Of a DNA stretch of 64,000 nt, positions 34,370-44,799 are shown one piece after another; within the stretch, counting starts at the first letter, position 1, and each line of letters starts with the position of its first letter. The DNA comes from Mesorhabditis belari (taxonomy: Eukaryota; Nematoda; Chromadorea; Rhabditida; Rhabditidae). The position numbers and the translations under genes are program-made. The notes beneath the pieces were generated by a model. That model saw only the letters and a list, made by a program, of their open reading frames with translations. It was not told the DNA's origin and made no database searches. The stretch is taken from positions 2,043,501 to 2,107,500 of the forward strand of contig CAUEEP010000736.1 of NCBI GenBank assembly GCA_958450365.1, in the 5' to 3' direction.

Positions 34370-35025
34370 GATTTGGTTGTGGAAACAGCATGTCGATGAA
34401 CAACGAAGGATTCGTCAGTAGTAGGTTCAGAAACGTCTTCGTGTCGGCAACATTGTGAGATTTTTTAAACGATATTCGATATTTAGATTTAGGTTCATGT
34501 GCGGATACACCAAAGAAGTTAGATGTTGGCGGCGGATGGTTTAGCGAATGAGATCCTTTGAATTTGTATGTTTCTTCTTGCTTGAGACTAATATTTTGCA
34601 TTCAGTGGATGGAAGTTGCTTGAAAAAAAACAATTCGGAGAAGATGGGAAGAACAATGCCCGATTTGTTAAATCCATTCGAAAATCTCTTGTTGAAAGCC
34701 TGGAAAGACAAGCACAAGAAGGAGAACCGAGTGTAGTCTTGTGGAGGTAATCGTAGCTTATGACGAGATGCCATTCGAACGTGATCTCAATCAGCCGCCT
34801 ACCAACAAGCGTTTGTTGAATTTCTCTTATATTAACCCATAAATTCCCTTTTAGGCTTCGTAAACTCCACTATAAACTGGTGTCAGTGTTCAATTCAACG
34901 GTGTATTTCGTTTTGACAGGACATTCATGAACCATGTAATGGACCATTTCAATTTCATTAGTGTTTTATTTTTAGGCAAACACTGGCTTCATCGAGAAAT
35001 CAAAACTAAAGGAACTTGATGAAGT
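34370..35025 (+). pseudogene. RNase H copy C, decayed
   Basis: Follows the RNase H gene at 39.6-41.1 kb exon by exon and intron by intron. TTGGTTGTGGAAACAGCATG corresponds to its exon 3. GATTTTTTAAACGATATTCG...TTTAG corresponds to its intron 3. TTGAGACTAATATTTTGCAT is its intron 4, and ATGGACCATTTCAATTTCAT its intron 8. The catalytic strand (YTDGSC) is reduced to an unreadable HVRIHQ-like stretch and frames are broken, so no enzyme is made. It is mirrored by copy D in the other arm. Confidence 0.75.
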
Positions 35026-35540
35026 CTTTATTGTAACTTATTTGTATTTCTAAATGTCCTCGTTTGTTTTGCGTGGCTAGACTTTTGGCTGTATCAATTT
35101 GATTGTCAGCTTTCCTGACATTCATGAAAATTGGCTTAAAAGTCTAGCCACCTGTCAGTGAGAAAAATGATTTTCTTCGAACAAAAAGCATTTTCTCGAA
35201 TCCAATTAATTTTCCGAAAGGTAGTACTAAATATAATTTTAATAAAGTTTTCTTTTTATGATAATTAGATACTTAGGTTGGTCTAGATTTGTAGGGGAGT
35301 CTCCGATGTTCATTCCTGAGACGAGATCAAAGGCAAAAATAGCCGGGAAAAACCCCCCCTCTAAGCACGTTTCTTCCCAGCATCTCACTTTTTTCCTTTT
35401 CTTTGTCTTTGTCTTTGTCGCTAAATTGGTCTACAGAAATAAACGTTTATTTTGTTACAATTTCAACGAAGAATAAGAGAATTTACAAAAAAAAGGATAA
35501 AATACCAGAAATATCACAAACTTGCACTGAATCGGGTCGA

Positions 35541-35980
35541 AAGATAGGGGAACGCTTTGGATGAATCGGCTAAGGGGACTTGAGAAAGGCTAAACTTTTC
35601 GAAATTTCAAGCTTTTGCTGTAAATTTACGCGCGGGAATGCGCGTTCGATGTCTTTTTGTCATGTGTTCATGGGAGGAACGGTTCTCAAGATTTCGGGCA
35701 ATAAAACAAAGAACAAAAATCACACTAAACAGCTCGAATTTAGCCAAAAAGCGTCAATTTTCTCATTTCTAGTCTACAAAACAAAAGAAAGTCTAAAATT
35801 TTCGGTGTTGATTTTAAAGCAAATCTCTCAAGAAGCCAGCACTCAGAAGGTTAAGTCGTAAATTTCAAAAACGCAAAAAGCTAAAAGCACCAGAATTTCG
35901 TTAGAATGGTGCGTCGTATTTACATGAAAAGTACAAAAATCACAAACCATTTGCTAGAGTTTGCAAGATCGAAACGTATA
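35541..35980. other. Unassigned spacer
   Basis: No gene recognised. A 93-codon frame at 35,580-35,861 is lysine/serine-rich without motif. Confidence 0.4.
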
Positions 35981-35987
35981 ATGTACT

Positions 35988-36125
35988 TTAGTCAAACTTA
36001 AATCCACCAAAAAATCGTTTTCGATTTGCGATCGCGTGCGCCGGCAACGTCTCGAATTCGTCCTCTTTCGCCGGATTGCTGCTCTCGCGTTTTTGCTGCG
36101 TTTGAAGGCCGGCTTTCTCCTCGAG
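35988..36125 (-). CDS. Orphan C-terminal exon-like frame
   Basis: Reads LEEKAGLQTQQKRESSNPA...FETLPAHAIANRKRFFGG and ends FKFD before the stop. GC content is clearly above its surroundings and amino-acid use is protein-like. Its first 12 residues match ELEEKAELQQKR at 44.6 kb on the plus strand, where a proper TTTCAG acceptor precedes them. Here the acceptor is replaced by a 16-bp palindrome (TATGGATTAATCCATA). It is possibly the 3' part of a broken gene shared by both arms. Function unknown. Confidence 0.35.
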   Translation of the reverse strand, partial: LEEKAGLQTQQKRESSNPAKEDEFETLPAHAIANRKRFFGGFKFD

Positions 36126-36414
36126 TTTTATGGATTAATCCATACAAAAAAACTCGTCCCAACCTATTTTCCAGCTCGCAAAAGTTGAATGGATAAATTT
36201 TTACGGATCAATCAGCAAAAATTCACCGAAATATCCCAATTTTTTAGAGCAGCCGAAAATTTATGGTTGATAGGTCAATAAAATCCATTCGGGGGTTCGT
36301 TTTCAAATATTGGAATGAGTGGAATGCAGAAAACTTTAGCCGCATTATGAAGTTGTTTGACTCAGAATTTAGGGACGGAAGAAAGCCAGCATTATACACA
36401 AAAATGCATCAATG

Positions 36415-36605
36415 ATGCTCGTAGACTGTAAAATATGCCGACTGCCATCGAAACTATCAATTCTCCCTTTCCCCACAAAATAATCTCTTTATAATCGGTC
36501 GGAGTGATCAAATAAACCCGCCAGTACAGAGACACAAAAAGAAGAATACCACAAAATAAACTTTCGAAAGTACTTTCTAAGCGTGATTACGGACGTGTTT
36601 TTACG
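36415..36605 (-). CDS. Possible membrane-protein exon, unknown family
   Basis: Open frame on the minus strand: SLFCGILLFVSLYWRVYLIT, then PTDYKEIILWGKGELIVSMA and VGIFYSLRASLMHF. One hydrophobic span is followed by a YWRVYLITPTDY block that faintly recalls nematode acyltransferase-3 (OAC) proteins. No start, partner exons or firm acceptor were found, so it may be a relic. Confidence 0.25.
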
Positions 36606-36763
36606 AAGATTTTTTCCCGGGTTTTTCTGAAAATATTTATTGCGATGAAAGAAAAATTTTAACCAAATCGAACAAAGTCACCAGATTAGCGCAAAACAGG
36701 AACAAATAACTTTTAGATCACTTACTAAACATATGGTTTGAGAAATAGTTAAAATATAACAAA

Positions 36764-38469
36764 CTATCCCAATACACAACAATAGAATACCAAAAACAGC
36801 ATGTAGAGCCTAGTAACCAGAATAATCTCATGATCGAATAGTGCTTGGTCGTAGACTGAAGCGGAAATCGTTCGACCGCCGAAGAAACGTTCATCCAACG
36901 CCTTCTTTGCTTCATCTACCTGAAAAAAAGGAAGATTATAGACGCAGAGTTAGATATTTTAACGTGTAGTAGTAATAGAAGTTAAAAATTGTGAGCTTTA
37001 GGCCAGACTGATATTTATTTGATACTTTATTAATATTTGAGGAAAATCGAATACCTGATTCGTCGTTGAGAACTTGACAAATATCTTAACCACATCATTC
37101 GCCTCGTCGTTTACAATCAACACCTAGAATCGGAAATGCAAACACAGCTTCAAATCAACTTACGTCCTCAACGTCTCCATATTTCGAGCACTCTTCTTTT
37201 ATTTCATCTTCCAATAAATCGTCAATCTCTTCAGCGCTCACCATATTCTTTAGCAACAATATTTGCGATCGATTCACGCGCATCAACTTTGTCATCAACA
37301 AGTGTCTCGAGTCATTTCCACTAAAGAAACTTTCATGAAACTTTGAGAATAAACTTATTAGAGGTTAGGATAACTTGAGCAGAAACACCAACCGTATCTC
37401 TAAACCTTCCTGTGATGCGAAGGTTGCTTGATCCTTGTTCACTTCTTTGTTGATAATTTGATCACTCATTGCACCAGCTTTCTCGGCGGCTGCCAAAGCG
37501 GCATCGCTGCTCAACTAAAATAAAATGTTTAGATGGTTAAAACTAAGCACGAGCTAATTTCTAGATATAGCTTATAGCGTTATATCTATGGTTTTTATAT
37601 AATTAAGAGTGTAAACCTTAGGTCCTTTTGTGTTTGACGCTTTCACAGGTTTTGTTTTCCTCTTGATCTTGGCCGCTTTCTTTGCTGCTTCTTTATAGGC
37701 GGCATCCTTCTCAGCTTTAGACTTAAATAAGAAATATTGAGGTGGTTCGTTAAGCATTCTCAACCTTTATCAATTGCAGTTGATTTTCACCGTCCATAAT
37801 TGCCAGTGCGAGCGATTGGATGTCACCTTTCCCAGAGGAGCCAGAAGTGATAGCGAGTGGACCTAAAAAAGTTTTTTTTCAAAACATCCACAAACCAGTT
37901 TCATCATCCTCATCTTCTTCAAGTGCACCGCTGCTCGCAGTGGGTCCAAAAGTAGCTATTTCACCGGAATTATGTGTCTAAAATGAAGAATTTTAGTTCA
38001 ACCAAACTACTAAATTTAAACTCCAAACTCAATAAACTCACCGCATGAACTTTAATCCGATCGAAGATCGACTTTGACTCTTTCGTTTTCTTCTTTGGAG
38101 TGCCCCCTTGTGACTTTGCTGGAGAAGGAATCGGTGGATGTGGTTTGGCTGTTTGACCGGTGGACAATGTTGGCACAACGACGGTGGGTTGTGAAACCTA
38201 CAGTTTGAAAATTAATGCGATCCGGCTTAGTAAAAACCTTCAATAATTCAGGTGGTGGAATCTTGGCAGCAGATTTCGATGGATTCGGTTTCACATCCGG
38301 TTTCACGTCATCGACTTCAGCTCTAGAACGAGGTTCAGGATCCTTCTAAATTGAATAAGTTAAGTGAGAAAAGGGGAAACCTTCATGAAACGTTCCCAAG
38401 CCGGTGAATCATCCTCGACTGAAGCTGACTCGGGAGAAGGTGGCGGCGATGAAGGCGCTGCTGGCTCAA
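36764..38469 (-). CDS. UHM/RRM protein of PUF60/SPF45 type (5' end not fixed)
   Basis: At least nine exons join in frame from 38,469 down to a stop at 36,764. N-terminal exons are disordered and acidic or basic: ASVEDDSPAWERFMK, KSQGGTPKKKTKESKSIFD and an acidic LEEDEDDETG. A lysine/alanine helix follows (SKAEKDAAYKEAAKKAAKIK). The C-terminus is a U2AF-homology motif: GNDSRHLLMTKLM, LLLKNMVSAEEID, EIKEECSKYGDVEDVLIVND, VVKIFVKFSTTNQ and DERFFGGRTISASVYDQALF. The R-F-F-GGR element is the R-X-F loop that binds tryptophan-containing ULM peptides of splicing factors such as SF3B1. It is closest to PUF60, but the two preceding PUF60 RRMs are not seen. Exon 1 lies upstream and is unresolved. The tail after FDHEII is unusual (hydrophobic). 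Confidence 0.75.
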
Positions 38470-38630
38470 CTAAAACAAAAAATTATACGATTCAAAGGAA
38501 TTTCAATAATCTTAAGCTAATAGTTGACCAAAACTAAACTCATCAAAATTTCGATCTAAAATTATGATATTCTAGAAAACCCGACAAATCTAATGTGTTT
38601 TTAAAAACCAGGCAATGGAGAATAGTAGTA

Positions 38631-38658
38631 CCATACTCTGCCACCTGGCAGAGTATGG
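38631..38658. repeat. Perfect 13-bp-stem hairpin
   Basis: CCATACTCTGCCA, then CC, then TGGCAGAGTATGG: a perfect inverted repeat with a two-base loop. It overlaps a possible donor at the end of an upstream exon of the UHM gene. Confidence 0.9.
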
Positions 38659-38659
38659 T

Positions 38660-39613
38660 GGAATCGGTGAGTTGATTCTTTTGTGATGAGCCGCTTGGAC
38701 TGCTGCTGCCTGACTGAAAAGAAAGTATTCACGAGAGCTTGGAGAAAGATATTCATTTGTTTTTAATGCTCAATTCGAAAAACCGACCGGTGTTGCTGGA
38801 ATAATATAGTTTAGAGCTTCGACCGAAGTGACACACCAGTTAAACGGAAACGAAATTTCTTGTGGGTAGCGAAATCACGACAATTCGACGTAATGCGAAT
38901 GTCGAATCTCTAGGAAGGTCTCATCCCCAATATTTTTTAAGAAAAATTTTTTAAAAATCCAGATTTTAGCCCTTGATCTCGACTCGAGAATGACGATCGC
39001 AGATTCCCATACAAAGCTCGAAATTTTGTAATCGAAAATCAAAATCGAAAAAATCACCGGTATGCCTTTTTCATTTCATTTCGAGACAAAGGGATCATTT
39101 TGAGTTTCAGATCAACCCAATTATCATAGTTATCTGTTTATCTAATTATCATAAAAACAAAAAAAAGTAGCAAAATTATAACCATTACTATTTTCGGAGA
39201 ATTAGATTCGATTACAGGAAATAATTTTTGTTCAAAGAAAATCATTCGCAATCATTTTCTATAAATACTTTACTCCCTAGGACTTTTTGGTTTATGTGCT
39301 GGATCTCAATAATTTATTGTGGTGCCGAAAGCTTTCAATCTTCAAAAATTTATTCGAAAGCATAGCACAGCACACTCATTACACCATCAGACTCAAAAAA
39401 AAGAGAAACCCAAGAACACTGACTAATTCTGACGAAAAATTCGTGTTCTACAGACCAACCCCACGTAAAGAGGCCGCTACGCGGCCACTCGACTGACTGA
39501 CTCACAAATTCTCACAAATGCTTACATACAAATTGATCTACGATCAAGCTACGCAAAACAAAAGAGGACATTAACAAGTACAGACGATTTACAATAGAGT
39601 TTACAATGTTCCG
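38660..39613. other. Intergenic or 5' region between two minus-strand genes
   Basis: May include the missing first exon(s) of the UHM gene: an SGSSSPSGSSQKNQLTDS frame at 38,647-38,715 follows a TTTTCAG acceptor, but its phase does not fit the next exon. Sequence near 38,865-39,010 recurs at 31,635 and 35,300. A frame at 39,287-39,496 (RNPRTLTNSDEKFVFYRP) is unassigned. Confidence 0.4.
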
Positions 39614-41077
39614 TTAGTGTTGATTTCTCGAAGAAGAAGAAGAAGTGTTTGCCTAGAAATAAAACATTAATGAAATTGAAATGGTCCATTACCTTATTCA
39701 AGAATTCCAGTTCGATCCACTTTTCTGGTTCTTTTTCAGCAGCAGTAGCGAGTTTATCAGCCTAGAAATAAAAAACGTTTGATAATCATTAGTGAAAAAA
39801 ACTCTACTTCCACGTTTCCAGGGACACCAACGTGAGCTTTCACCCATTTGAAAGACACCCATGAACCGTGAACTTTCCTGAACATCTTCACCACTTTAGC
39901 CAGTTTATAAAGCCTAAAACGGAATTTATAGATCAAAGTAAGAGAAATCAACAAACGCGTCTGTGTAGGTAGCATCCTTCCAATTTTTCCCCCAAGCCTT
40001 TTCCAACGCCTCGTCCTTCTCGCACTGGAGATCTTTGTTTATCATGCGATCGATTCCATTGCACATATCCTTACTGTCGGAGAAAATCATCACCGATCGA
40101 CCGTGCCTAAATTCTGCTTTATTCATTTGCAAAATTTTTACAACGTTTGTAATAAATTCTATAATTTTTCTTCGAACATTTAAAAAACCTCTAGATAACA
40201 AAATTAAAACGCCTCACTTGAAACCCTCCTTGAGCAGTTTGTCCAAGGCTACGCAGGCAGCGATTGTCTCAACAAGGGTCGATCGTTCTTCCTTCTTTTT
40301 GTCGACGACCGTCAACAATGCCTTTTCCATTGGATGCTTTTCAAGAAAGTCGAGATCGTTTTCTTTCTCCTTCAATGCGCGTGCTCCCTTCAACTTCAAT
40401 TTTCTAAATGCAAAATATTAGTCTCAAGGAAGAAGAGACTTACAAATCCCATTCTGTTTTATCGGGAAAATGTGCTCCGACGCCATTGAACTTGGATGGA
40501 TAATCTTTGCATGACCCGTCAGTGTATACCTAAACACCAAATATCGTTCAAAAAATCATCAATACACTCACCACGATACACTCTTTGGGAAGTTTTTCAA
40601 CCTTCTCCCGGTGTTCCTTTTGGTGTTCCTCGGCATGACTTTTACACCACTGAATAAACAGAAAACATTAAATGCAAAAGGTTATGCCTTAGATTTTCCT
40701 CGTTTTGCTTCGATTCCAAAGTTTCTATTTCAAGAACATCAAAGTTAAAACCCTTTTTATAAACATTATGGAAGCCTAGCCTAACACCTATACACGCAAA
40801 AATGCCATAAATTTAGTTATCACAGTTAAGATACCGGATAGGTCACCGTCCCAACGATTTGCTTGTCAGCAGTGCAGGTTCCATGGCCGCCCTCACAATG
40901 ACGTGGGTTATCAAAGTCATGACCTCTCGCTCGTTCAATATCGGATCCATCTAAAACAAAGAATTGATATATATCTTAGCAAGAAAAACCAGAAATTATC
41001 TTAACCAAAAACCACAAACCTTGCAGCTTCTTTCGACAACAGAACCATTTGAAGAACTCCACGATCGAACGGAACAT
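39614..41077 (-). CDS. RNase H1-like ribonuclease (copy A, intact)
   Basis: Nine exons with consistent phases: 41,077-41,020, 40,950-40,835, 40,649-40,572, 40,529-40,444, 40,403-40,218, 40,106-39,957, 39,913-39,808, 39,761-39,693 and 39,652-39,614, giving 211 residues. Residues 1-58 (MFRSIVEFFKWFCCRKK...CEGGHGTC) are not the usual hybrid-binding domain and are unassigned. The RNase H fold begins at about residue 83: VVYTDGSC (Asp 1), LVETIAACVALDKL (Glu), VMIFSDSKDMCNGID (Asp 2), then KWVKAHVGVPGNVEADKLA (His and Asp 3). All four acidic catalytic positions are present, so it should cut RNA in RNA-DNA hybrids. Introns are 41-185 bp, several with GTTTG donors. Its first four exons are mirrored at 41.68-42.3 kb. 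Confidence 0.88.
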
Positions 41078-41172
41078 CGTAACTTAAAGAAAATACTCTT
41101 TTAAATGTCCAAGTTCTTTAAAAAAGCTCAACGCCCCAATACCATCACCCTCTAAAACTGATTCATCAAGTT
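40461..41172. repeat. Central palindrome, left arm (partner 41,587-42,298)
   Basis: About 710 bp matches the right arm as its reverse complement with almost no differences and no length change over the outer-to-inner 640 bp (the positions sum to about 82,758 throughout). Divergence starts in exon 4 of the RNase H gene. The 415-bp spacer contains an ATTATTATT run and TATGATATTTTGATTTAG. Confidence 0.95.
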
Positions 41173-41586
41173 TAAAAGAGTAATGATTTTGCTGAACCGA
41201 AGATTGATGACAACGCTCCTTTGTTTTACCAAGTTGGCCTATCATCAATTTTATCAATCTTTTCTTTCAGATGACTAAAAAGTACAACTATATGATATTT
41301 TGATTTAGAAATTTGTCGAATGATCACTTGCCCTCTGCGAACACTTGTGTCTCTCGTCTCTACATGCCGCACTACACGTCGAAAAACACTATGTACCTCA
41401 AGCTACGCAATGCCAAATTAAAGTGTTTGGTTTTGTATAGATTGGCATTATTATTATTATTATTTTGAATTTATTGTTTTTACAGAATGGGATGTTTTTC
41501 AAATTTAGTATTGCATTGTCTTCAATAAATGTTGTCCATTAAAATCCGAAAAGCGCAAATGTTTGAATAAAAGCATGAATGCTATT

Positions 41587-42298
41587 TGATGAATCAGTTT
41601 TAGAGGGTGATGGTATTGGGGCGTTGAGCTTTTTTAAAGAACTTGGACATTTAAAAGAGTATTTTCTTTAAGTTACGATGTTCCGTTCGATCGTGGAGTT
41701 CTTCAAATGGTTCTGTTGTCGAAAGAAGCTGCAAGGTTTGTGGTTTTTGGTTAAGATAATTTCTGGTTTTTCTTGCTAAGATATATATCAATTCTTTGTT
41801 TTAGATGGATCCGATATTGAACGAGCGAGAGGTCATGACTTTGATAACCCACGTCATTGTGAGGGCGGCCATGGAACCTGCACTGCTGACAAGCAAATCG
41901 TTGGGACGGTGACCTATCCGGTATCTTAACTGTGATAACTAAATTTATGGCATTTTTGCGTGTATAGGTGTTAGGCTAGGCTTCCATAATGTTTATAAAA
42001 AGGGTTTTAACTTTGATGTTCTTGAAATAGAAACTTTGGAATCGAAGCAAAACGAGGAAAATCTAAGGCATAACCTTTTGCATTTAATGTTTTCTGTTTA
42101 TTCAGTGGTGTAAAAGTCATGCCGAGGAACACCAAAAGGAACACCGGGAGAAGGTTGAAAAACTTCCCAAAGAGTGTATCGTGGTGAGTGTATTGATGAT
42201 TTTTTGAACGATATTTGGTGTTTAGATATACACTGATGGGGCATGTAAAGATGATCGATCCAAGTTCAATGGCGTCGGAGTACATTTTCCCAATATCG
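41587..42298. repeat. Central palindrome, right arm
   Basis: Reverse complement of 40,461-41,172. Starts at TGATGAATCAGTTTTAGAGG. It contains the promoter-proximal region and first exons of the second RNase H copy. Confidence 0.95.
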
Positions 42299-42321
42299 TT
42301 AATATCGATAATCAGGTCTAA
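41678..42321 (+). pseudogene. RNase H copy B, truncated after the first catalytic strand
   Basis: Repeats exons 1-3 of copy A without change and most of exon 4 with substitutions (YTDGACKDDRSKFNGVGVHF instead of YTDGSCKDYPSKF). It then runs into unrelated sequence (...NIVNIDNQV) and a stop at 42,319-42,321. The predicted product is about 115 residues with only the first catalytic Asp, so it cannot be an active RNase H. Copies A and B would be transcribed divergently from the two sides of the spacer. Confidence 0.8.
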
Positions 42322-42624
42322 TACGATAAAAATTTCGCTTTCTCGAGTCAACTACGGCATAAGGTTCGTTGTTTAGCATTCCAACTTTGACTATAACGAT
42401 TGAATTTTGGATTTTTGTGTAAACTTTTCGTAGTTTTACAATTTTCACAATACTTTTTGATATCTTCGGCTTTAAGTGAGAGGAAGGCACTTTTTGTCGC
42501 CAAAACCGCTTTTCCCTGGGGTAATTAAGTCCGTTGAGCACGAATATGGCATTTTTAACCAAACAACTTTTTAAGCAACGCTTGGGAGACAAGTGAGAAT
42601 TTGGATTTCAAAGAAAATTTCAAA

Positions 42625-43195
42625 GAAATTCAGTGATTCATGTTAAAGTCCTTTTCCAGATTTTCGATTTCGACTTTTTCAATTTTATTTTTATTCTAAA
42701 GGATTATAAAGTCAAACAATTTTGCGTAAACAAACACAAAATATTCTCGGGCTTTGACTTTTTGTTCTTTGATTGACTTTAACTTGCTCGATCTTGCTCG
42801 ATATGTTCTAAAGCTTTGTTAAAACTAATGAATCACCATGGAAAGCTTTATGAAAGCTCTTAAAATTGTTATTTTACTTTTTTCTTACTTTTTTCTTACT
42901 TTCTTCTTACTTTTTCTTTACTTATTTCTTTCTTTTTTCGATGTGTAATCAAGCATTTGTTCTTTATTGTCGAGCTATAGCTGAGAGCTATTTTAAAGCC
43001 TTTTGTTGCATGCAATGAACCAATTTGACATCCAAAGTTTTTAGCCTTTAGAATTTTATCTCAGCTTTTCATTAAATAAACAAAAAAAAGCCGTTCACTT
43101 TCTAATTTCAAAAGATCGATCAAAAATAGAAATGATTCATGATTTTTTGATTCTCAAAAAGATTTTGATGAGGAAAGGATTGAGAAAAGCTCAGC
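42625..43195. repeat. Inverted duplication Q, copy 2 (partner 28,018-28,585)
   Basis: Opposite-strand match to 28.0-28.6 kb. It lies directly next to duplication R here, whereas at 28-31 kb the two are 2.3 kb apart and in the reverse relative order. Confidence 0.9.
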
Positions 43196-43214
43196 TATTT
43201 TTTTCACTATTTTT

Positions 43215-43690
43215 TTTGACGTAATAACCCGATATGGCTCAACTAATCCTCAAAATCCTCGTCAGAAACTAGCAATTCCTCAGAGAGCTCCAATAAGTTC
43301 ATGTCGCTCAACGCTTGTATTCCCTCTATGCTGCTAATTTGGTAGAAAAGAATGATACAACAGTATGTTGTTAAGTTAACTACCGTAAAGACTGTAATAG
43401 TACCCCACTCTCATAATGCCGGTGCGGACCGTTGCGTATTCTAGCTTTGAACGCGTTTTTCTCAATACTGCTTTATGCTACAATGCACCCTTAGTTATCA
43501 AAAAGTAGCTAAAATTCAGGGCTATTTTTTGATATCAAAGACGCTTTTTTGGAAGTAGGAGCGCTTTGAAAAACATTAAATAACTTTGCGACTTTTGCGA
43601 CCCCAACCTAATTCCACCCTCGTTTTCTCAGCCGTCTCTTAATCGATTCCTCTGAAATTTTGTCTACAAAGTGATAATGCCAATTCCTAT
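43215..43690. repeat. Inverted duplication R, copy 2, with a family A MITE at 43,381-43,600
   Basis: Contains TACCGTAAAGACTGTAATAG, the left end of a family A MITE that lacks its right end, then CCGTCTCTTAATCGATTC. The latter reappears inverted within 60 bp (GAATCGG/GACGGCTGAG) near 43,715. Matches 30,855-31,290. Confidence 0.85.
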
Positions 43691-44080
43691 TTGTAAGCAA
43701 AATCTCAGAACAATCGGTTAAGAGACGGCTGAGAAAACCAAGGTGGAATTAGGTTCTGATTGGAATTTTCTCATTTATAGTCAGCAGGGGTTTACTGCAA
43801 CCAAGATATTGTACTGTTTGTCTCAGGTTTGTCCTGAACGGACGGGAAAGAGCCGTTATAAACCGATGATTCGGCCAGTAGCGTAGGTACCCAAATTTGC
43901 AACGCGCTTTTCTCGAAAACCAGAGGGTTTAGGCAAAAGCTAAATACAGCGTCGGATTCCCCATGCCCGAAATACGTTTTCTATCACTATGCTGATCTAA
44001 TCCTTCACCTCCACTTTGGACCATTTCCTCGTTAAAACTTTCAACTCTGAGCTAAAGTTGATCATGCTTTTCTTTTTCCA
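43691..44080. other. Unassigned spacer
   Basis: Short inverted repeat of CCGTCTCTTAACCGATTGTT-like sequence at its left edge. No gene recognised. Confidence 0.4.
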
Positions 44081-44082
44081 GG

Positions 44083-44660
44083 TCGAAGACATGCTTCGTA
44101 TCGGTTTCCACTGGCCGCCAATGATTCGCATATGCACATTCTCTACCCGGTTAAAGATGTACGTTTTTTAAAGTTAAACGTGATACTTTGACAATCTAGC
44201 CTTGATTTTACTTTAGCTCGGCTTCTTCTCGAAAATGTTGATCTTCAAGCCAGGAAAAGTCTTCCGTGAAACGTCTCGGGTTATACAGGTTTGTTGTTTT
44301 TCAGAATTACAATTCTTATCAAGGCTGAATGGAACTTGATCCAGGTTTAAAACACGACTAATTTGATTGACAAAATGCCGCTAAATTTAGCTATTGTAAT
44401 TGTATAATTCAAGCATCAGCCGTGCTTGAATAGCTTGGGAAATTCTAATTCACTCACTTCTCGAAAACCTTGTTTATAGCGATGATCGTTGTGCTAATCA
44501 TTAAATACTTATCCAATTAGCGTTTACCAGTGTCTAGTAGTTGTTTTGTAAGAAAAACTTTAATTGTAGCATCTTATTTAACTCGGTATTCATTGTCAGT
44601 AAACCATTTCTTTCAGGAACTTGAGGAGAAAGCCGAACTCCAGCAAAAACGCGTGCCCCA
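44083..44660 (+). pseudogene. Exon fragments of an unidentified gene, cut off by the right arm
   Basis: Three exon-like pieces have good splice borders. RRHASYRFPLAANDSHMHIL...YPVKD follows TTTTTCCAG. LGFFSKMLIFKPGKVFRETS...RVIQ ends at a GTTTGT donor. ELEEKAELQQKR follows TTTCTTTCAG. The last piece matches the orphan exon at 36.0 kb and then breaks off into arm sequence. No domain is recognised. Probably a gene split by the inverted duplication. Confidence 0.4.
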
Positions 44661-44799
44661 TTTTCAGTGCAAGTTTGTGATATTTTCAGTATTTCATCCT
44701 TTTTTTTGTAAATTCTCTTATTTTTGGTCGAAATTTTAACAAAATAAACGTTTATTTCTGTAAACCAGTTTAGCTATAAAGATAAAAAAGTTCAAAGGG

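Larger units (their letters stand above)
31715..35540. repeat. Inverted duplication S, left arm (partner 44,660-48,107)
   Basis: Nearly 3.4-3.8 kb pairs with 44.66-48.11 kb on the opposite strand. In order it holds a 5' flank, a 63-residue open frame, the F-box-like gene, a decayed RNase H copy and a 130-bp block ending near CACAAACTTGCACTGA. Similarity is highest over the F-box gene (a few percent differences) and weaker at the ends. Confidence 0.95.
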
